Positions 7,377-14,623 of a stretch of 36,146 bases of DNA are shown here, piece by piece. Below the pieces are notes generated by a model that saw only the letters and a program-made list of their open reading frames with translations, was not told the DNA's origin and ran no database searches. This DNA comes from Alphaproteobacteria bacterium (GTDB lineage: Bacteria > Pseudomonadota > Alphaproteobacteria > Micavibrionales > UBA2020). Position 1 is the first letter of the stretch. Each line of letters starts with the position of its first letter. The position numbers and the translations under genes were made by a program. The DNA lies in contig SCTB01000025.1 of NCBI GenBank assembly GCA_004297545.1, forward strand, positions 1-36,146. Reading direction: 5' to 3'.

Positions 7377-8066
7377 TTATTTCAGCTTGAACTGCAGCGG
7401 TTTCAATATCGTCACGGACTTTTCTGTGCCGCCCGTCGCATCGCCCTGCAGCTTCGCGGCGTTCAGGAATTGCGCGAGCAGCGTATCGGGACGGTAGTCG
7501 CTGGTGCTGCATTTTTTCAGCGCTACTTCGCCTGCGGTCTGGCCAGCGCTGTTGTGTGCATCCACACGGGCGCCGGCCTTCACCAGCGTGATGGCGGCTT
7601 CGTAATGGCTGCCGTTGACAGCCAAAAATATCGGCGTCGATCCGCCCACGGCGAAGTTCGGGTCAGCGCCCGCCGCCGTCAGCGCCTCGATCACGGGGAC
7701 ATGCCCGTACATCGACGGGCCGAACAGCGCGGTGCGGCTGGTATTGGCTACATGGTGGGGGTTTGCTTTCAGCGACAGCAGCTGCTTGACCGATTCCACA
7801 TGGCCTTTTTCCGCAGCATGGAACAGGGGCGTCTGCCCCATCAGGTCGGGGATATCGACCGGCGCGCCCTTTTCGACCAGCAGCGCGATAATTTCCGGGC
7901 GGTTGCTCTGGGCTGCCAGATGCAGCGGCGTCTCGCCGAAATAACCTGCGGTGAACTTCACGCCGGACCCCTTCGCGATACAGTCTTCCACAGCAGCAAC
8001 CCGGTTCATCCGGATGGCATCGACAAGGTCCTGCTGCAGCGGCGTCAGTTCAAAGTCTTCGGACAT
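7377..8066 (-). CDS. Ankyrin-repeat protein (canonical 33-residue repeats)
   Basis: A 229-residue protein. From about residue 10 to 190 it has five or six canonical ANK repeats with clear GETPLHLAAQSNRPEIIALLVEKGA and GQTPLFHAAEKGHVESVKQLL units. It ends KSVTILKPLQFKLK, a short basic-hydrophobic tail resembling that of the gene at 8718 (RPLTLKLKP). The ATG has GAGGAAGAG just upstream, and a good sigma-70 promoter lies at 8094-8122. No signal peptide is seen. Its stop converges on the RHH gene across a palindromic repeat. A protein-binding role is likely; the target is unknown. Confidence 0.93.
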   Translation of the reverse strand: MSEDFELTPLQQDLVDAIRMNRVAAVEDCIAKGSGVKFTAGYFGETPLHLAAQSNRPEIIALLVEKGAPVDIPDLMGQTPLFHAAEKGHVESVKQLLSLKANPHHVANTSRTALFGPSMYGHVPVIEALTAAGADPNFAVGGSTPIFLAVNGSHYEAAITLVKAGARVDAHNSAGQTAGEVALKKCSTSDYRPDTLLAQFLNAAKLQGDATGGTEKSVTILKPLQFKLK

Positions 8067-8093
8067 TACTCTTCCTCAGGTTATCAAGGGGAT

Positions 8094-8122
8094 AAGATAT
8101 CACATTGATGTCATTATGTCAA
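8094..8122 (-). promoter_or_regulatory. Sigma-70-type promoter for ANK gene 7377-8066
   Basis: On the minus strand TTGACA (8117-8122), 17 bases, then TATCTT (8094-8099). The -35 context TTTGACATAAT is the same as at 3721 and 9501. Confidence 0.7.
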
Positions 8123-8130
8123 ATATTACT

Positions 8131-8205
8131 TGTCATTCTGAGCGTAGCGAAGAATCTCTCTTCCTTTAAGGGAGATCCTTCGTCCTTTCAGGGCTCAGGA
8201 TGACA
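8131..8205. repeat. Extragenic palindromic repeat (GTCATTCTGAGCG family)
   Basis: An imperfect inverted repeat starting TGTCATTCTGAGCG and ending GGGCTCAGGATGACA, with an inner pair of AGATC/GAATCTC arms. It lies between the promoter of ANK gene 7377 and the end of ANK gene 8236, so it may also act as a terminator or transcript stabiliser for the latter. Confidence 0.8.
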
Positions 8206-8235
8206 TTCAACAACGATGCTTTCAGGGGAGGGATT

Positions 8236-8721
8236 TCAAACGCAGCGGCGGGTGGATGGAAAAGGCTGAGGTTGTTCCTCCGTCAGGGGAAGGACTTCTG
8301 CGTTGAGCGCCGCTTCCTCTCGCTGCATGGCTGTTTTCGCAAACAGCCGCTGCAGCGGCATATTGCCCTTCTCGACGGCGATGCCAGCCGGCGTCAGCCC
8401 GTCGCCGTCGAGAACGTCAAGGCTTGCACCCTTGTCCAGCAGCGGGCCGGCAATTTCGGGTTTGCCCAGCCGGGCAGCCACCAGCAGGGGCGTATCGCCC
8501 ACGTCGTCGATAACATCGACCGTCGCGCCGTATTTGAGCAACAGGTGCAGCATGTCGCGCTGTGCATGGACGACAGCAATAATGAGGGAATAAGAGAAGC
8601 CGTGCGCGGCATCTTTCAGGTCGGGATCGGCGCCGGCCTTCAGGCTGGCTTCGAGGCGCGCCGCATCTTCCTTTAAAAAAGCGTCGAAAAATTCCTGCTG
8701 CGCTTCCGGCTGCGTCATCAT
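8236..8721 (-). CDS. Small ankyrin-repeat protein
   Basis: A 161-residue protein with about four ANK repeats over residues 5-125: FFDAFLKEDAARLEASLKAGADPD, GFSYSLIIAVVHAQRDMLHLLL, GDTPLLVAARLGKPEIAGPLLDKGA and GLTPAGIAVEKGNMPLQRLF. The C-terminal ~35 residues are Glu/Pro-rich. Its ATG overlaps the TGA of the upstream ANK gene (8718-9446) by four bases, so the two form a translationally coupled pair transcribed from the promoter at 9478-9506. The tail lacks the LKxKP pattern of its partner. It may bind a protein partner together with the upstream product. Confidence 0.9.
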   Translation of the reverse strand: MMTQPEAQQEFFDAFLKEDAARLEASLKAGADPDLKDAAHGFSYSLIIAVVHAQRDMLHLLLKYGATVDVIDDVGDTPLLVAARLGKPEIAGPLLDKGASLDVLDGDGLTPAGIAVEKGNMPLQRLFAKTAMQREEAALNAEVLPLTEEQPQPFPSTRRCV

Positions 8722-9446
8722 GGCTTCAGCTTGAGAGTGAGCGGCCTGCCCACCTGAACCGGCCGGCGCGTCACGGGCTCGTAAACCCGGTTCTTGCCGG
8801 TTTCCCGCAACGCGGGATTATCCAGCGTGTCCGCGACTTGTTCGCGTTTTTCAATGGTGCCGGCAAAGGCGCGCGGCGTCAGGTCCCTGAATCCGTTGGA
8901 GCCTTCGATGTCCGGGTCCGCGCCCAGCTCCATCAGCGTTTTGATGGTCTCGGGAAAGTTGGAGCTGACCGCGCAAAACATCGCGGTCTGTCCCAGGTAA
9001 TTCTGCGCATTCACATCGCAGCCGAATTCGTCGACCAGCCGGCGGATCAGGTTGTGATCGCCGCGCCAAGCCGCGCGATGCAGGCTGGTTTCCTGGTCGT
9101 GGGTGCGCGCGTTGGGGTCGGCTTTGTATTTGACGAGCAGGTCGATCGCCTTTTCGTCCCCGCAGTTGCAGGCATGGATAAAAGGGTTAAATTCGAGGAA
9201 GCCGGACGGCGCGTTCACATCCGCGCCGGCTTTGAGGAGAGTCTCCGCCATCGCGTAATCCTGTTTGCAGATAGCGTAGTAGACGAGGGTCTCCTCTTTG
9301 TGGCGGCATTTCAGATTAATCTCTGCGTTTTCGGCCAAGGTCTTTTCGGCCTCCGCGACATCACCACGGCGCACCGCATGCCACAACCGCGCCTCAGGGC
9401 TTTGGTACCTGCCACGGTTCCAGTCGTCGCTGTCGTCATCCCACAT
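8718..9446 (-). CDS. Ankyrin-repeat protein, first gene of a two-gene operon
   Basis: A 242-residue protein. The acidic Trp/Asp-rich start (MWDDDSDDWNRG) leads into five ANK repeats over residues about 15-190, including ETLVYYAICKQDYAMAETLLKAGADVN, ETSLHRAAWRGDHNLIRRLVDEFGCDVN and GQTAMFCAVSSNFPETIKTLMELGADPD. The tail is basic and ends VGRPLTLKLKP. The gene is preceded by a TTGACA promoter at 9478-9506 and overlaps the following ANK gene by four bases. No membrane or secretion signal is obvious. Function unknown beyond probable protein binding. Confidence 0.93.
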   Translation of the reverse strand: MWDDDSDDWNRGRYQSPEARLWHAVRRGDVAEAEKTLAENAEINLKCRHKEETLVYYAICKQDYAMAETLLKAGADVNAPSGFLEFNPFIHACNCGDEKAIDLLVKYKADPNARTHDQETSLHRAAWRGDHNLIRRLVDEFGCDVNAQNYLGQTAMFCAVSSNFPETIKTLMELGADPDIEGSNGFRDLTPRAFAGTIEKREQVADTLDNPALRETGKNRVYEPVTRRPVQVGRPLTLKLKP

Positions 9447-9477
9447 AGTGCTTTTTCCGCTCGTTAACTGCGGCGGT

Positions 9478-9506
9478 ATTTAACCATTTTTTATGAATTA
9501 TGTCAA
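9478..9506 (-). promoter_or_regulatory. Sigma-70-type promoter for the ANK pair 8718/8236
   Basis: On the minus strand TTGACA (9501-9506), a 17-base spacer and TTAAAT (9478-9483). The -35 context ATTTGACATAAT matches the promoters of two other ANK transcripts. Confidence 0.65.
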
Positions 9507-9520
9507 ATAATAAAGGCATA

Positions 9521-9559
9521 AAAAAAGCCCCTCCCGCATTGAAGCAGGAGGGGCTTTTT
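9521..9559. terminator. Bidirectional intrinsic terminator
   Basis: Stem AGCCCCTCC (9526-9534) pairs with GGAGGGGCT (9547-9555), flanked by an A-run on the left and a T-run on the right. It ends the minus-strand gene at 9579-10094 and separates it from the ANK promoter just beyond. Confidence 0.9.
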
Positions 9560-9578
9560 CAAGTTTTAATTTTAAGCC

Positions 9579-10094
9579 TTAAAACTCGAAGTCGCCGTTG
9601 CCGGGCTTCTTCGGGGTTTTGCGGGGCTGGATCTTCGGGATCGGGGGCTTGGGCGGTACGGGCGGCTTATCGTCCTGATCGAAAGTGGGACGATTTTTCG
9701 GGCCGCCAAAGCCGCCAGCGCCGGGGAAGCCCATGCCGGGAATGCCACCCATGATATTGGTGACTTCCTTCTGGATGGATTCGCCGAGGTCCTGCATAGC
9801 GTCAGCCACGCGGCTGTCGGTCGCCGCGAGGGTCTGGATTTTTTCCAGCGTCTTTTTCAGCTCGAGCATGACGGGCATCAGCTTCATCATGATCTTGTTG
9901 GGGTTCGGGTTCGGATCGCTGGCGGCGAGATTCATGCCGTCGTCGATGACCTGGTTGAACTTGTCGCTCAGGGTCTGGAACAGAGGCTGTGCCGCGCCGG
10001 TATCCGCGTCAGCCGCTTTTTGGAATGCTGCCTTCAGGTTGTCGAGCGCCTGCAGGACTTTTTCGGGATCCGGGGGGGTAAAACCAAAGTTCAC
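9579..10094 (-). CDS. Helical protein with proline-rich C-terminus, unknown function
   Basis: A 171-residue protein starting at GTG 10094, chosen because GAAGGAGA lies about six bases upstream; the frame is open to 10181 but without a ribosome site. Residues 1-110 are helical (KVLQALDNLKAAFQKAADAD, KIMMKLMPVMLELKKTLEKIQTLAAT, VADAMQDLGESIQKEVTNIM). Then comes a Gly-rich stretch (GGIPGMGFPGAGGFGG) and a proline/lysine-rich tail (PPVPPKPPIPKIQPRKTPKKP) ending GDFEF. Such a tail could bind partner proteins. No signal peptide. A bidirectional terminator follows. Not recognised. Confidence 0.75.
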   Translation of the reverse strand: MNFGFTPPDPEKVLQALDNLKAAFQKAADADTGAAQPLFQTLSDKFNQVIDDGMNLAASDPNPNPNKIMMKLMPVMLELKKTLEKIQTLAATDSRVADAMQDLGESIQKEVTNIMGGIPGMGFPGAGGFGGPKNRPTFDQDDKPPVPPKPPIPKIQPRKTPKKPGNGDFEF

Positions 10095-10312
10095 GGGAAT
10101 TCTCCTTCGTCGAAAAGCGGTGCTTGTGATGTGATGACGAGGGAAAGATTCACAGAATACGGTAAGTGAGTCAATAGGCAAAAGAGCCGCGCGGACGCGG
10201 CAAAAATGCGGGCTTCTTTTATTTCCGTAATTATGAGATTTTATTTCTGTATTTTGTAAAATAAATGACAGCCGACGTTTTCGTTTGGCACGGCGCGTGG
10301 CAGTATGGGGCC

Positions 10313-10696
10313 ATGTCCGTCAAAGATACCTTTAATGCAATGCGGCTCGGCGCCGCGCTGGATGAGCACGGCACAGGCGGGGAAACCTGCCTGACGCGCG
10401 CCGTGAAAATGGGACTCGTCGAAGCGGCCGAAGATTTCATGAAACTGGGCGCCGATGCCAACCGCGAAAACGCGGACGGCGAATATCCCCTGTTCATCGC
10501 GCTGGAACTCAAAGACCGCGCGATGATGGCGGCGCTGGTGCAGGGCGGGGCGAGCGTGTTCTATAAAAAAGACGGGCTGACCTTCCGCCAGCAGGCGCTG
10601 AAACAGGGCATGCCCGATGTGGCGGCCTGGGCCGACCGCATCGAAAAGGAGCGCATCGCGATGGTCAAGGCCATGTCGATGGGCTGCAGGATGTAG
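10313..10696 (+). CDS. Small ankyrin-like protein
   Basis: A 127-residue protein from ATG 10313 (the frame is open to 10265, but the ATG follows GGGG and begins a better helical start). Residues about 15-85 contain two ANK-like units: GETCLTRAVKMGLVEAAEDFMKLGADANREN and GEYPLFIALELKDRAMMAALVQGGAS. The rest is helical and charged (QALKQGMPDVAAWADRIEKERIAMVKAMSM). The upstream region is AT-rich and may hold a promoter, but no box pair is convincing. Probably a minimal protein-binding ANK unit. Confidence 0.75.
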   Translation: MSVKDTFNAMRLGAALDEHGTGGETCLTRAVKMGLVEAAEDFMKLGADANRENADGEYPLFIALELKDRAMMAALVQGGASVFYKKDGLTFRQQALKQGMPDVAAWADRIEKERIAMVKAMSMGCRM

Positions 10697-10797
10697 GAAG
10701 AATGCCCGTCCAACATGGCGGCAAAGAAAGCGGCGGTTAAACCGTGCGGTCGTTAACATAGGGATAGGTCAATCAGTAAATCGGGGGAAGATATAAA

Positions 10798-11499
10798 ATG
10801 GTTGATGCGGAAAGAAGGCATTTCAAGGCTTCTCCAAAATTGATTCTGTCAGCCTTGATTGTCATCTGCATCGTTGTGTGGTGGAGTCATGCAGACACAA
10901 CTAAAACATGGCGCTATCGCATGACGGTAGAGGTTGAAACACCAGAGGGCCTCAAAATTGGTACGGCTGTCAAAGAAGTTCACCTTCGTCACGAAACAAG
11001 CCTTCTTCCAGATCAAGGAGGTAGCATGCGTTCAACAGGGTATGGTGAAGCTGTCGTGGTGGATCTCGGAAAGCGGGGGTTACTTTTTGTTTTGAATAAT
11101 CGCCCCGGATATATGGATAGCTACGAGGCCGATATCTTCTTTGACACCTTTCGCGGAAAAGAAAAGTCGGGAAAAGCTCAGTTGAATCCGGAGGATTGGC
11201 CTGCCTTGGTAACATTTCGGAATCCGGAAGATATGAATACTTTACAGGTATTCTCTCCACCTGAAAACCTGAGCCGCATTGATGCAAAGGCGGCGCTCGA
11301 TAGGGAATTCTCCGAGACATTTGGATCGGGCGTCCACCTCAACTCCATTGTAATTGAAGTGACGACAGATCCGGTGACAAGAGGAGAGGTATTTAAGTTT
11401 GGGCTATCACAAAAGTCGATAGATGATTATTTTGAGCATAACAGGAAAAAACTCAAATATGGCGACCCAAGAATGCTTAGTCCGCAAAGTTTTTGGTAG
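10798..11499 (+). CDS. Membrane-anchored protein of unknown function, low GC
   Basis: A 233-residue protein with a single N-terminal membrane segment (residues about 14-30, LILSALIVICIVVWW) preceded by basic residues, so the rest probably faces the periplasm. A beta-rich start (WRYRMTVEVETPEGLKIGTAVKEV), a GEAVVVDLGKRGLLFVLNN segment and a C-terminal helical part follow. GGGGGAAGAT gives a good ribosome site before ATG 10798. The gene is clearly richer in A and T than its neighbours, which suggests recent acquisition. The T-x-E-TPEG-x-x-x-G-S/T-A pattern occurs in small conserved hypothetical proteins of alphaproteobacteria; no function is known to me. Confidence 0.8.
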   Translation: MVDAERRHFKASPKLILSALIVICIVVWWSHADTTKTWRYRMTVEVETPEGLKIGTAVKEVHLRHETSLLPDQGGSMRSTGYGEAVVVDLGKRGLLFVLNNRPGYMDSYEADIFFDTFRGKEKSGKAQLNPEDWPALVTFRNPEDMNTLQVFSPPENLSRIDAKAALDREFSETFGSGVHLNSIVIEVTTDPVTRGEVFKFGLSQKSIDDYFEHNRKKLKYGDPRMLSPQSFW

Positions 11500-11561
11500 C
11501 TACCAGTCTACCCGAATCCAAACCCCAGCAAGAATACTGCAGGTATGCTGATGATTAAAAT

Positions 11562-12758
11562 CTAGCGGTATCCGAAGCCCCAGTTGATCGGCTTCAGGTA
11601 TTTTATTTTCTCCGCCTTTGACTTCGGCTTTGGCTTGGGCGTGAACAAAGGCTTGGGCGGCGCGGGAGGTTTCGGTTTCGCGGCCTTGTTGAACGCGGCG
11701 AAAAGACTGCGCTGCTTTTTGCAGTACTCCGGATAGGTCTTCTCGAAATCACTCAGCAGCTTTTCGCGCTGTTCGTTCGAGGGATGCGTTGCATTGATGA
11801 AACGGGCGACGCCGCCCACCTCGCGTACTTTCGGTGGCTCCATGTCCCGCGCGCGGAACTGCTCGTCGACTTCCATCTGCCGGATTTTCAGCATCGCACC
11901 GCGGATTTTGCCCAGCGCGGAGGACAGGTCTTTCGTCCCGCCGGTCAGCAGCGCCGCGCCGCGGTCGCAGAGTTCTTCATGCTTTCTCGACTGCATCGAC
12001 TTCAGACAGGTGCCGACCACATTGGTGACGGCAATTAATCCCAGCACCGGCAGGATGGGCAAGCCGCCCAGCAGCGCCGCGCCCACCAGCCCCGCATTGA
12101 TGACGCCGCTCATCGACAGGCGTCCCAGCCAGTTCGCGGTCTCCTTCATATGGCCGAGCTTCACATGCGTGAACTCATGGCCGATGACGGCGCGCATTTC
12201 GTCGGGCGACAGCTCCTTCATCGCGCCGCGGCCCAGCATGACGAAGGGGTCCTTGCCGTTCGGGCGCGACGTGGCGGCGGCCATGAAATCCGAGATCATG
12301 CCGGCGAATTTCGAGCGCCCCTGCTCCCGGAAATAAGGCTCGATGACGAGCAGCTTCGGCACCTGCTCGAGATGCGCGAGTTTCGCCATCTTCAGGTAAT
12401 CTTCGGCGAATTGCGGCTGCAGGCGGCCGAAGCGCGCATCGAATGCTTTCCGGTCATTCTCTTGAGTCAGGTCGTATTCGCTAAACTCGCCCTGCCGGTG
12501 ATGCTTGATCTGGCTGTCATGCACGGCATCCATGCTTTTCTTCATGGCGACCCGCGTGCCCCACCACAGGGCGGCGGCGGCCGGCGCGGCCACGAGGGCG
12601 CCGCCTACAAAAGGCGCCAGCAGGGAAATTTTTGCGGCCAGCAGCCCGTAATGCGCGACATCGGGCAGGCTGTCTTCCACCTTGTCCCGGAGGGTGCGGA
12701 ATTTCTGGATATCGCCGGTCTTCTCATCCACGAAAGTCGAGGGGAATTTATCCGCCAT
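11562..12758 (-). CDS. M48-family zinc metalloprotease, membrane-associated
   Basis: A 398-residue protein from ATG 12758, which has CGGAG eight bases upstream; the longer frame to 12791 would start inside the -10 box. The zinc site HEFTH is at residues 194-198 within AVIGHEFTHVKLGH, and the third ligand is in the EELCDRGA segment near residue 262. These are hallmarks of M48 (HtpX/Oma1-like) peptidases, which cleave membrane or misfolded proteins. Two hydrophobic stretches (about 38-67 and 218-251) flank the catalytic domain, as in HtpX. The C-terminus is Pro/Lys-rich and ends KIKYLKPINWGFGYR, recalling the LKP tails of the ANK proteins nearby. Substrate unknown. Confidence 0.92.
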   Translation of the reverse strand: MADKFPSTFVDEKTGDIQKFRTLRDKVEDSLPDVAHYGLLAAKISLLAPFVGGALVAAPAAAALWWGTRVAMKKSMDAVHDSQIKHHRQGEFSEYDLTQENDRKAFDARFGRLQPQFAEDYLKMAKLAHLEQVPKLLVIEPYFREQGRSKFAGMISDFMAAATSRPNGKDPFVMLGRGAMKELSPDEMRAVIGHEFTHVKLGHMKETANWLGRLSMSGVINAGLVGAALLGGLPILPVLGLIAVTNVVGTCLKSMQSRKHEELCDRGAALLTGGTKDLSSALGKIRGAMLKIRQMEVDEQFRARDMEPPKVREVGGVARFINATHPSNEQREKLLSDFEKTYPEYCKKQRSLFAAFNKAAKPKPPAPPKPLFTPKPKPKSKAEKIKYLKPINWGFGYR

Positions 12759-13061
12759 CGCAAAGCTCCGTGAGTTTTTGGCCTGTTCCAAGCCTAGGCG
12801 GCATGCGGAGCTTTGTCAAAGCGGCGTCCGGAGCGGTTTCTTATGTATTAGGGAAACAAAAGAGGGGAATGTGGATTCCGGAACCTCTCCTTGTGTGCAG
12901 TGTTGGAAGCGCGACAGCAGGAATCAGAGAATCCAATATGTTAACTTGCGAAAAAAGAACGCTGTTAACTTTTTATTCATCATCTTGTGGTGTATAATAG
13001 GCATGTCCACCACATATAGTGCCACCACTTTGTTTCCAATTTAACGAAAGTGAGTCCGCCT
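12759..13061. other. Divergent intergenic region, M48 protease / ANK gene 13062
   Basis: About 300 bases holding the M48 promoter on the minus strand. On the plus side, TATAAT at 12993-12998 is a perfect -10 box with a poor -35. A 7-base inverted repeat TGTGGTG (12986-12992) / CACCACA (13008-13014) brackets the -10, and GTTAACTT occurs twice about 24 bases apart upstream. These look like regulator sites for the ANK gene at 13062. No gene is visible. Confidence 0.5.
12791..12819 (-). promoter_or_regulatory. Probable promoter of the M48 protease gene
   Basis: On the minus strand TTGACA (12814-12819), 17 bases, TAGGCT (12791-12796). The -35 is perfect, the -10 weak. Its position supports the start at 12758. 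Confidence 0.5.
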
Positions 13062-13682
13062 ATGACAGCACCGTCTATCCACACCGATCTACTCGCGTAC
13101 AACTTCAACCTGGGCACGACACGGTTTGCGCAGCACGCGCCGACGGCCGATACCGGGGAGAAGGGATATTTTTCTTCCGTCGGTCAGAGCTTCATGCACG
13201 AGCTCGCGCGTGAAGGCGATGTGCTCTCCGCCGAGGTCATTCTCGGCAAGGGCGGCGCGATCGATATGCCCGACGACGAGGGACGCCGCCCGCTGCACGA
13301 AGCCGCCTACTTCGGCCGCATCGATATGGTCCGCTTCCTGCTCAGCTGCGGGGCCGTCATGGATGCGCCGGTCCATCCCTTCGGCCATACCGCCCTGTGG
13401 TTCGCCGTCGCGCAGGGCCATCACGGCATCGCCCGCCTCCTGATCGAACGCGGCGCGAATGTCAATGTCGCGGATGCGCTGAACGGGCAGGGCCTGCTCC
13501 ATCTTTCAGCCATGCGCGGGGACATGGTGATGACCGGCATGCTGATCGCCGCCGGTATCAATGTTCTTGCCGAAGACCGCCGCGGCCAGACCGCCCGCGA
13601 CTACGCCGCGCGCCATATCCACAAGGACCTCGAGCGCGTGCTGCTGAAGATCATGGAACACCACTCCTGCTACGGGGCGTGA
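13062..13682 (+). CDS. Ankyrin-repeat protein abutting the phage lysis genes
   Basis: A 206-residue protein. After ~35 residues (with a Thr-rich start) there are four canonical ANK repeats: FMHELAREGDVLSAEVILGKGGAID, GRRPLHEAAYFGRIDMVRFLLSCGAV, GHTALWFAVAQGHHGIARLLIERGANVN and GQGLLHLSAMRGDMVMTGMLIAAGIN. A last GQTARDYAARHI unit closes the stack. ATG 13062 is preceded by GAAAGTGAG. The -10 box lies at 12993. The stop codon region overlaps the end of the convergent Rz1-like gene by 13 bases, so this host-type gene and the phage cluster are directly interlocked. Partner unknown. Confidence 0.93.
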   Translation: MTAPSIHTDLLAYNFNLGTTRFAQHAPTADTGEKGYFSSVGQSFMHELAREGDVLSAEVILGKGGAIDMPDDEGRRPLHEAAYFGRIDMVRFLLSCGAVMDAPVHPFGHTALWFAVAQGHHGIARLLIERGANVNVADALNGQGLLHLSAMRGDMVMTGMLIAAGINVLAEDRRGQTARDYAARHIHKDLERVLLKIMEHHSCYGA

Positions 13683-13870
13683 CCGTTTCCGCACAACGCC
13701 AGCCATAGCGCGTTGTTGCCGTCTGCCTGGGACTTTGTCTGCTCCGTATCTTCGGGCGACGTATAGACCGGGTTGTATATCGAACAAAAATCACCGCGTA
13801 AAGCGGTCCCGCACCCTGCGGGCATAGTCAAGATCGTTGCGCAGGCGATCGTGTATATGAACCGCTTCAT
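13670..13870 (-). CDS. Rz1-like outer-membrane spanin lipoprotein
   Basis: A 66-residue protein starting at the second of two adjacent ATGs (13870), six bases after GGAGG. It has a lipoprotein signal (basic MKRFIY, hydrophobic core, then MPAGC as lipobox with Cys about residue 20), and a short mature part with FCSIYNPVYTSPEDTEQTKSQADGNNALW and two further Cys. Phage o-spanins are small lipoproteins whose gene overlaps the i-spanin gene in another frame; here 80 bases overlap the gene at 13791-13994. With that gene it would fuse inner and outer membranes at the end of lysis. The function is inferred from position, size and lipobox; sequence similarity cannot be tested here. Confidence 0.65.
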   Translation of the reverse strand: MKRFIYTIACATILTMPAGCGTALRGDFCSIYNPVYTSPEDTEQTKSQADGNNALWLALCGNGHAP

Positions 13871-13994
13871 CATTTGCCTCCGTCGTGAGCCTGAACATTT
13901 CCGTTTTCTGATCGGACCGGCCGGCGTGATAGCAAATACAGCAAAGCAGGCCCAGCAGGCCAAAGCCGGCGAGTGTGAATAAAAGGCCTGTCAC
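13791..13994 (-). CDS. Rz-like inner-membrane spanin candidate
   Basis: A 67-residue protein from GTG 13994, which overlaps the holin stop by four bases (GTGA). An N-terminal membrane segment (LLFTLAGFGLLGLLCCICY) is followed by a charged helical region (TTEANDEAVHIHDRLRNDLDYARRVRDRF), the topology of an i-spanin. It is shorter than lambda Rz. The longer upstream frame to 14189 runs antiparallel over holin codons and is unlikely to be used. The next gene, a lipoprotein, starts inside it in another frame, as in classical Rz/Rz1 pairs. Confidence 0.65.
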   Translation of the reverse strand: MTGLLFTLAGFGLLGLLCCICYHAGRSDQKTEMFRLTTEANDEAVHIHDRLRNDLDYARRVRDRFTR

Positions 13995-14173
13995 GGCGTT
14001 TTGTCCCGGGTAAATGTGCCAATCAGCCCCGCCGCGGCCATTCCGGCCGCGATGACAGCGTCCTGCTGCGCGGGGCTCAACACGAGACCTAGAGCGGTTG
14101 CAAGAGAGATAAGCCCCAGCCAGGTCGAGCGTTCTTTTGCCCGGGCGATCAGGTAGTCTGTCAGATTTTTCAT
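13991..14173 (-). CDS. Phage holin
   Basis: A 60-residue protein with two hydrophobic helices: about 18-33 (TWLGLISLATALGLVL) and 38-54 (AVIAAGMAAAGLIGTF), joined by a short SPAQQD turn, with a charged N-terminus (LIARAKERS) and a charged C-terminus (TRDKTP). This is a two-segment holin of the kind found beside alphaproteobacterial phage endolysins. Its ATG overlaps the endolysin stop (ATGA), and its stop overlaps the start of the spanin gene. It would form inner-membrane holes that let the endolysin reach the wall. Confidence 0.8.
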   Translation of the reverse strand: MKNLTDYLIARAKERSTWLGLISLATALGLVLSPAQQDAVIAAGMAAAGLIGTFTRDKTP

Positions 14174-14622
14174 TGTGCTTCCTTTCCAAAAGCGAGCCTT
14201 GCGGCCTTTATGTATGTTTCATCGGGGTACCAGCCGGACACGCCGTCGGGCGGCTTGCCGTTCTCGTGGCGGACCATGGCGCGCGCCAGGGCGACAAGCG
14301 TTTCTTCGCTCTCCAGGTCGAGACGCTGCCGGCGCGTTATCTTCAAATCCTTCGTGACGGCTGCAATATAATGATCTGTCGCATTTTCATGCGGCGGGGC
14401 GAAGCGGTTCAGGATGCTCTCTACGCTGTCGAGACCGAACTTCCGGTGGTAATTCAGCAGCAGGCACATCAGGGCGCGCAGGCCGAATACAGCCTCCGTG
14501 AAGACGACAAACTGCGGATCCGCCTGAGTGCCGGCCACGCCGCGCCACCGGGCGCTGCTATGGCGGATATTTCCCGGGTTGTTGTTCCTGATGCCACGGG
14601 GAAGAAGAGGGAAAGCGGTCAT
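14170..14622 (-). CDS. Phage endolysin (RGIRNNNPGNIR type)
   Basis: A 150-residue protein. Residues 9-20 carry RGIRNNNPGNIR, the hallmark of a family of phage muralytic enzymes and virion lysins (P5-like). The remainder has FVVFTEAVFGLRALMCLLLNYHRK, a helical region also conserved in that family, and TDHYIAAVTKDL. It has no signal peptide, so it probably depends on the adjacent holin. It begins one base after the stop of the 14624 gene and overlaps the holin gene by four bases. The exact bond cleaved is not shown by the sequence. Confidence 0.8.
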   Translation of the reverse strand: MTAFPLLPRGIRNNNPGNIRHSSARWRGVAGTQADPQFVVFTEAVFGLRALMCLLLNYHRKFGLDSVESILNRFAPPHENATDHYIAAVTKDLKITRRQRLDLESEETLVALARAMVRHENGKPPDGVSGWYPDETYIKAARLAFGKEAQ

Positions 14623-14623
14623 G

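Noticed and set aside
7028-8066. Toxin-antitoxin pair made of the RHH gene and the ANK gene next to it
   Set aside because: The ANK gene is convergent, has its own promoter and shows no toxin fold; the RHH gene therefore has no visible toxin partner.
13997-14189. N-terminal extension of the Rz-like gene
   Set aside because: The extension overlaps the holin in another frame with a basic shadow composition; GTG 13994 coupled to the holin stop fits better.
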